From: Clostridiales bacterium
GTDB taxonomy: Bacteria > Bacillota > Clostridia > Oscillospirales > JAAYXM01
Assembly (NCBI GenBank): GCA_012515925.1
Contig: JAAYXM010000018.1
Coordinates: 1 to 13,406 of the forward strand
Reading direction: 5' to 3'
Length of the DNA: 13,406 bases
Shown one piece after another: positions 12,750 through 13,406 of the stretch; within the stretch, counting starts at the first letter, position 1; the number at the start of each line of letters is the position of its first letter. The position numbers and the translations under genes are program-made. Under the pieces are notes generated by a model that searched no databases, was not told the origin of the DNA, and saw only the letters and a list, made by a program, of their open reading frames with translations.

Positions 12750-13406
12750 TTATCTGACATATTTATCGAGAATCCATTTCCGCCCCGTCATGTCCGGAAT
12801 CTGCAAAAGGTCATAACCCGGAAGGTAGTTCCCCTCCACCATAAGCGGCCCGTCGTTTGCAATCGCAATATCCCAGCCCACAAAGCGAAGCTCGGGCGTG
12901 ATACCCGCGACCTTGTCCACAAGCTCGACAACGGATTCCCACATGGGTATTTTAAAGCCCATAAACGGCACGTGTGTAACCGGGTGGCTTTCGAATCTCT
13001 CGCCGGTCTTTGAAACCGCGTCAGTATAGACGGTACCGGTTTCGATATCCACCGCGGCCGCGATTCCGCCCGCGTTTAAGTTGTCCACAAAGCTTGTTTT
13101 ACCGGTTTTAAGCGCCGCAAACACGATATCGCACTTTCCGTTTATATATACCGTGACAACCCTTACGGTGTTAACCGAATCCGGATAAAGCGCGTCAAGG
13201 CTTTTATGCTGTATAATCGGCTCCTCGATTAAATCGAAGCCGTCGCCCAAAAGCTTGTTATACAATTCGTTTTCATCGTCATAGTCGGATAGGCGGAACA
13301 ATTCCGTACCCTGCGCCGCGAAGGTGTAGTTTTTTTTTGCGAAAAACACGGGGCTGCGTTTGATAAACGAAACCGCCTCATCGCGGGAGGCCTCGCCGAG
13401 TATAAG
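12750..13406 (-). CDS. Sugar-transfer-associated ATP-grasp family protein, C-terminal part (5' end beyond window)
   Basis: ATP-grasp ligase-like protein whose members sit in surface-polysaccharide and cell-envelope contexts; substrate unknown. The frame is open from the right edge to TAA (minus strand, 12752-12750): 218 visible residues, no start. A GTG at 13349 could be mistaken for a start, but coding continues upstream with a sensible sequence (SFIKRSPVFFAKKNY). Motifs: the ATP-binding strand VFFAK, SVNTVRVVTVY, a glycine-rich NAGGIAAAVD, and the family hallmark VGWDIAIANDGPLMVEGN, with metal ligands E and N (about 191 and 193) and conserved D (about 179). The usual glycine-rich loop after the first lysine looks atypical (TFAAQGTELF). 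An A9 run (minus strand, 13338-13330) encodes the lysines. It converges on ytvI; its promoter is outside. Confidence 0.8.
   Translation of the reverse strand, partial: LILGEASRDEAVSFIKRSPVFFAKKNYTFAAQGTELFRLSDYDDENELYNKLLGDGFDLIEEPIIQHKSLDALYPDSVNTVRVVTVYINGKCDIVFAALKTGKTSFVDNLNAGGIAAAVDIETGTVYTDAVSKTGERFESHPVTHVPFMGFKIPMWESVVELVDKVAGITPELRFVGWDIAIANDGPLMVEGNYLPGYDLLQIPDMTGRKWILDKYVR

Overview
The window looks like chromosomal DNA of a Gram-positive, endospore-forming-type Clostridia bacterium (Firmicutes). I infer this from the gene content: an ECF transporter energizing module followed by truA, a DUF5711-type protein, a ClpE-type chaperone with an N-terminal zinc finger, a PheB/UPF0735 ACT protein, and a YtvI-type sporulation membrane protein. 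Strong GGAGG ribosome binding sites and frequent GTG/TTG starts (ecfA2, truA, pgsA, ytvI) fit this. I see no insertion sequence, phage gene, CRISPR array, tRNA or rRNA. No stretch above 300 bases lacks a gene; the longest gap is the 211-base divergent intergenic region at 11469-11679.

Layout. On the + strand, bases 1-8475 form one tightly packed run: the 3' end of an RlmI-like SAM-dependent methyltransferase, ecfA1, ecfA2, ecfT (overlaps ecfA2 by 4 bases), truA (overlaps ecfT by 4 bases), a DUF5711-like single-pass membrane protein, a CvpA-family membrane protein, pgsA and clpE. A near-perfect two-way terminator (8478-8507) closes the run. It also ends the opposing minus-strand operon pheB-hom-lysC, which is transcribed from about 11510 down to 8548. 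From the same intergenic region ytvI is transcribed rightwards. It meets, only 2 bases apart stop to stop, a minus-strand ATP-grasp gene that runs off the right edge.

How the genes work together. EcfA1/EcfA2/EcfT form the shared energizing unit for vitamin and metal uptake; no substrate-binding S component lies in the window. TruA modifies tRNA. PgsA makes the phosphatidylglycerophosphate precursor of anionic lipids. ClpE is a protein-unfolding partner of ClpP. LysC and Hom catalyse the first and third steps of the aspartate pathway to Thr/Met/Lys; they and the upstream PheB-like protein all carry ACT regulatory domains, so the operon looks like an amino-acid-responsive unit.

Most of the region is housekeeping, and I do not see a convincing undescribed system. 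The best second-look items are: a perfect internal Shine-Dalgarno plus ATG inside lysC at codon 246, predicting a separate beta subunit; a canonical extended -10 promoter inside the 3' end of truA; evenly spaced ATTGTG/CACAAT motifs over the pheB-hom-lysC promoter; the uncharacterised DUF5711 gene placed beside cvpA and pgsA; and a long, repeat-bearing linker in ClpE.
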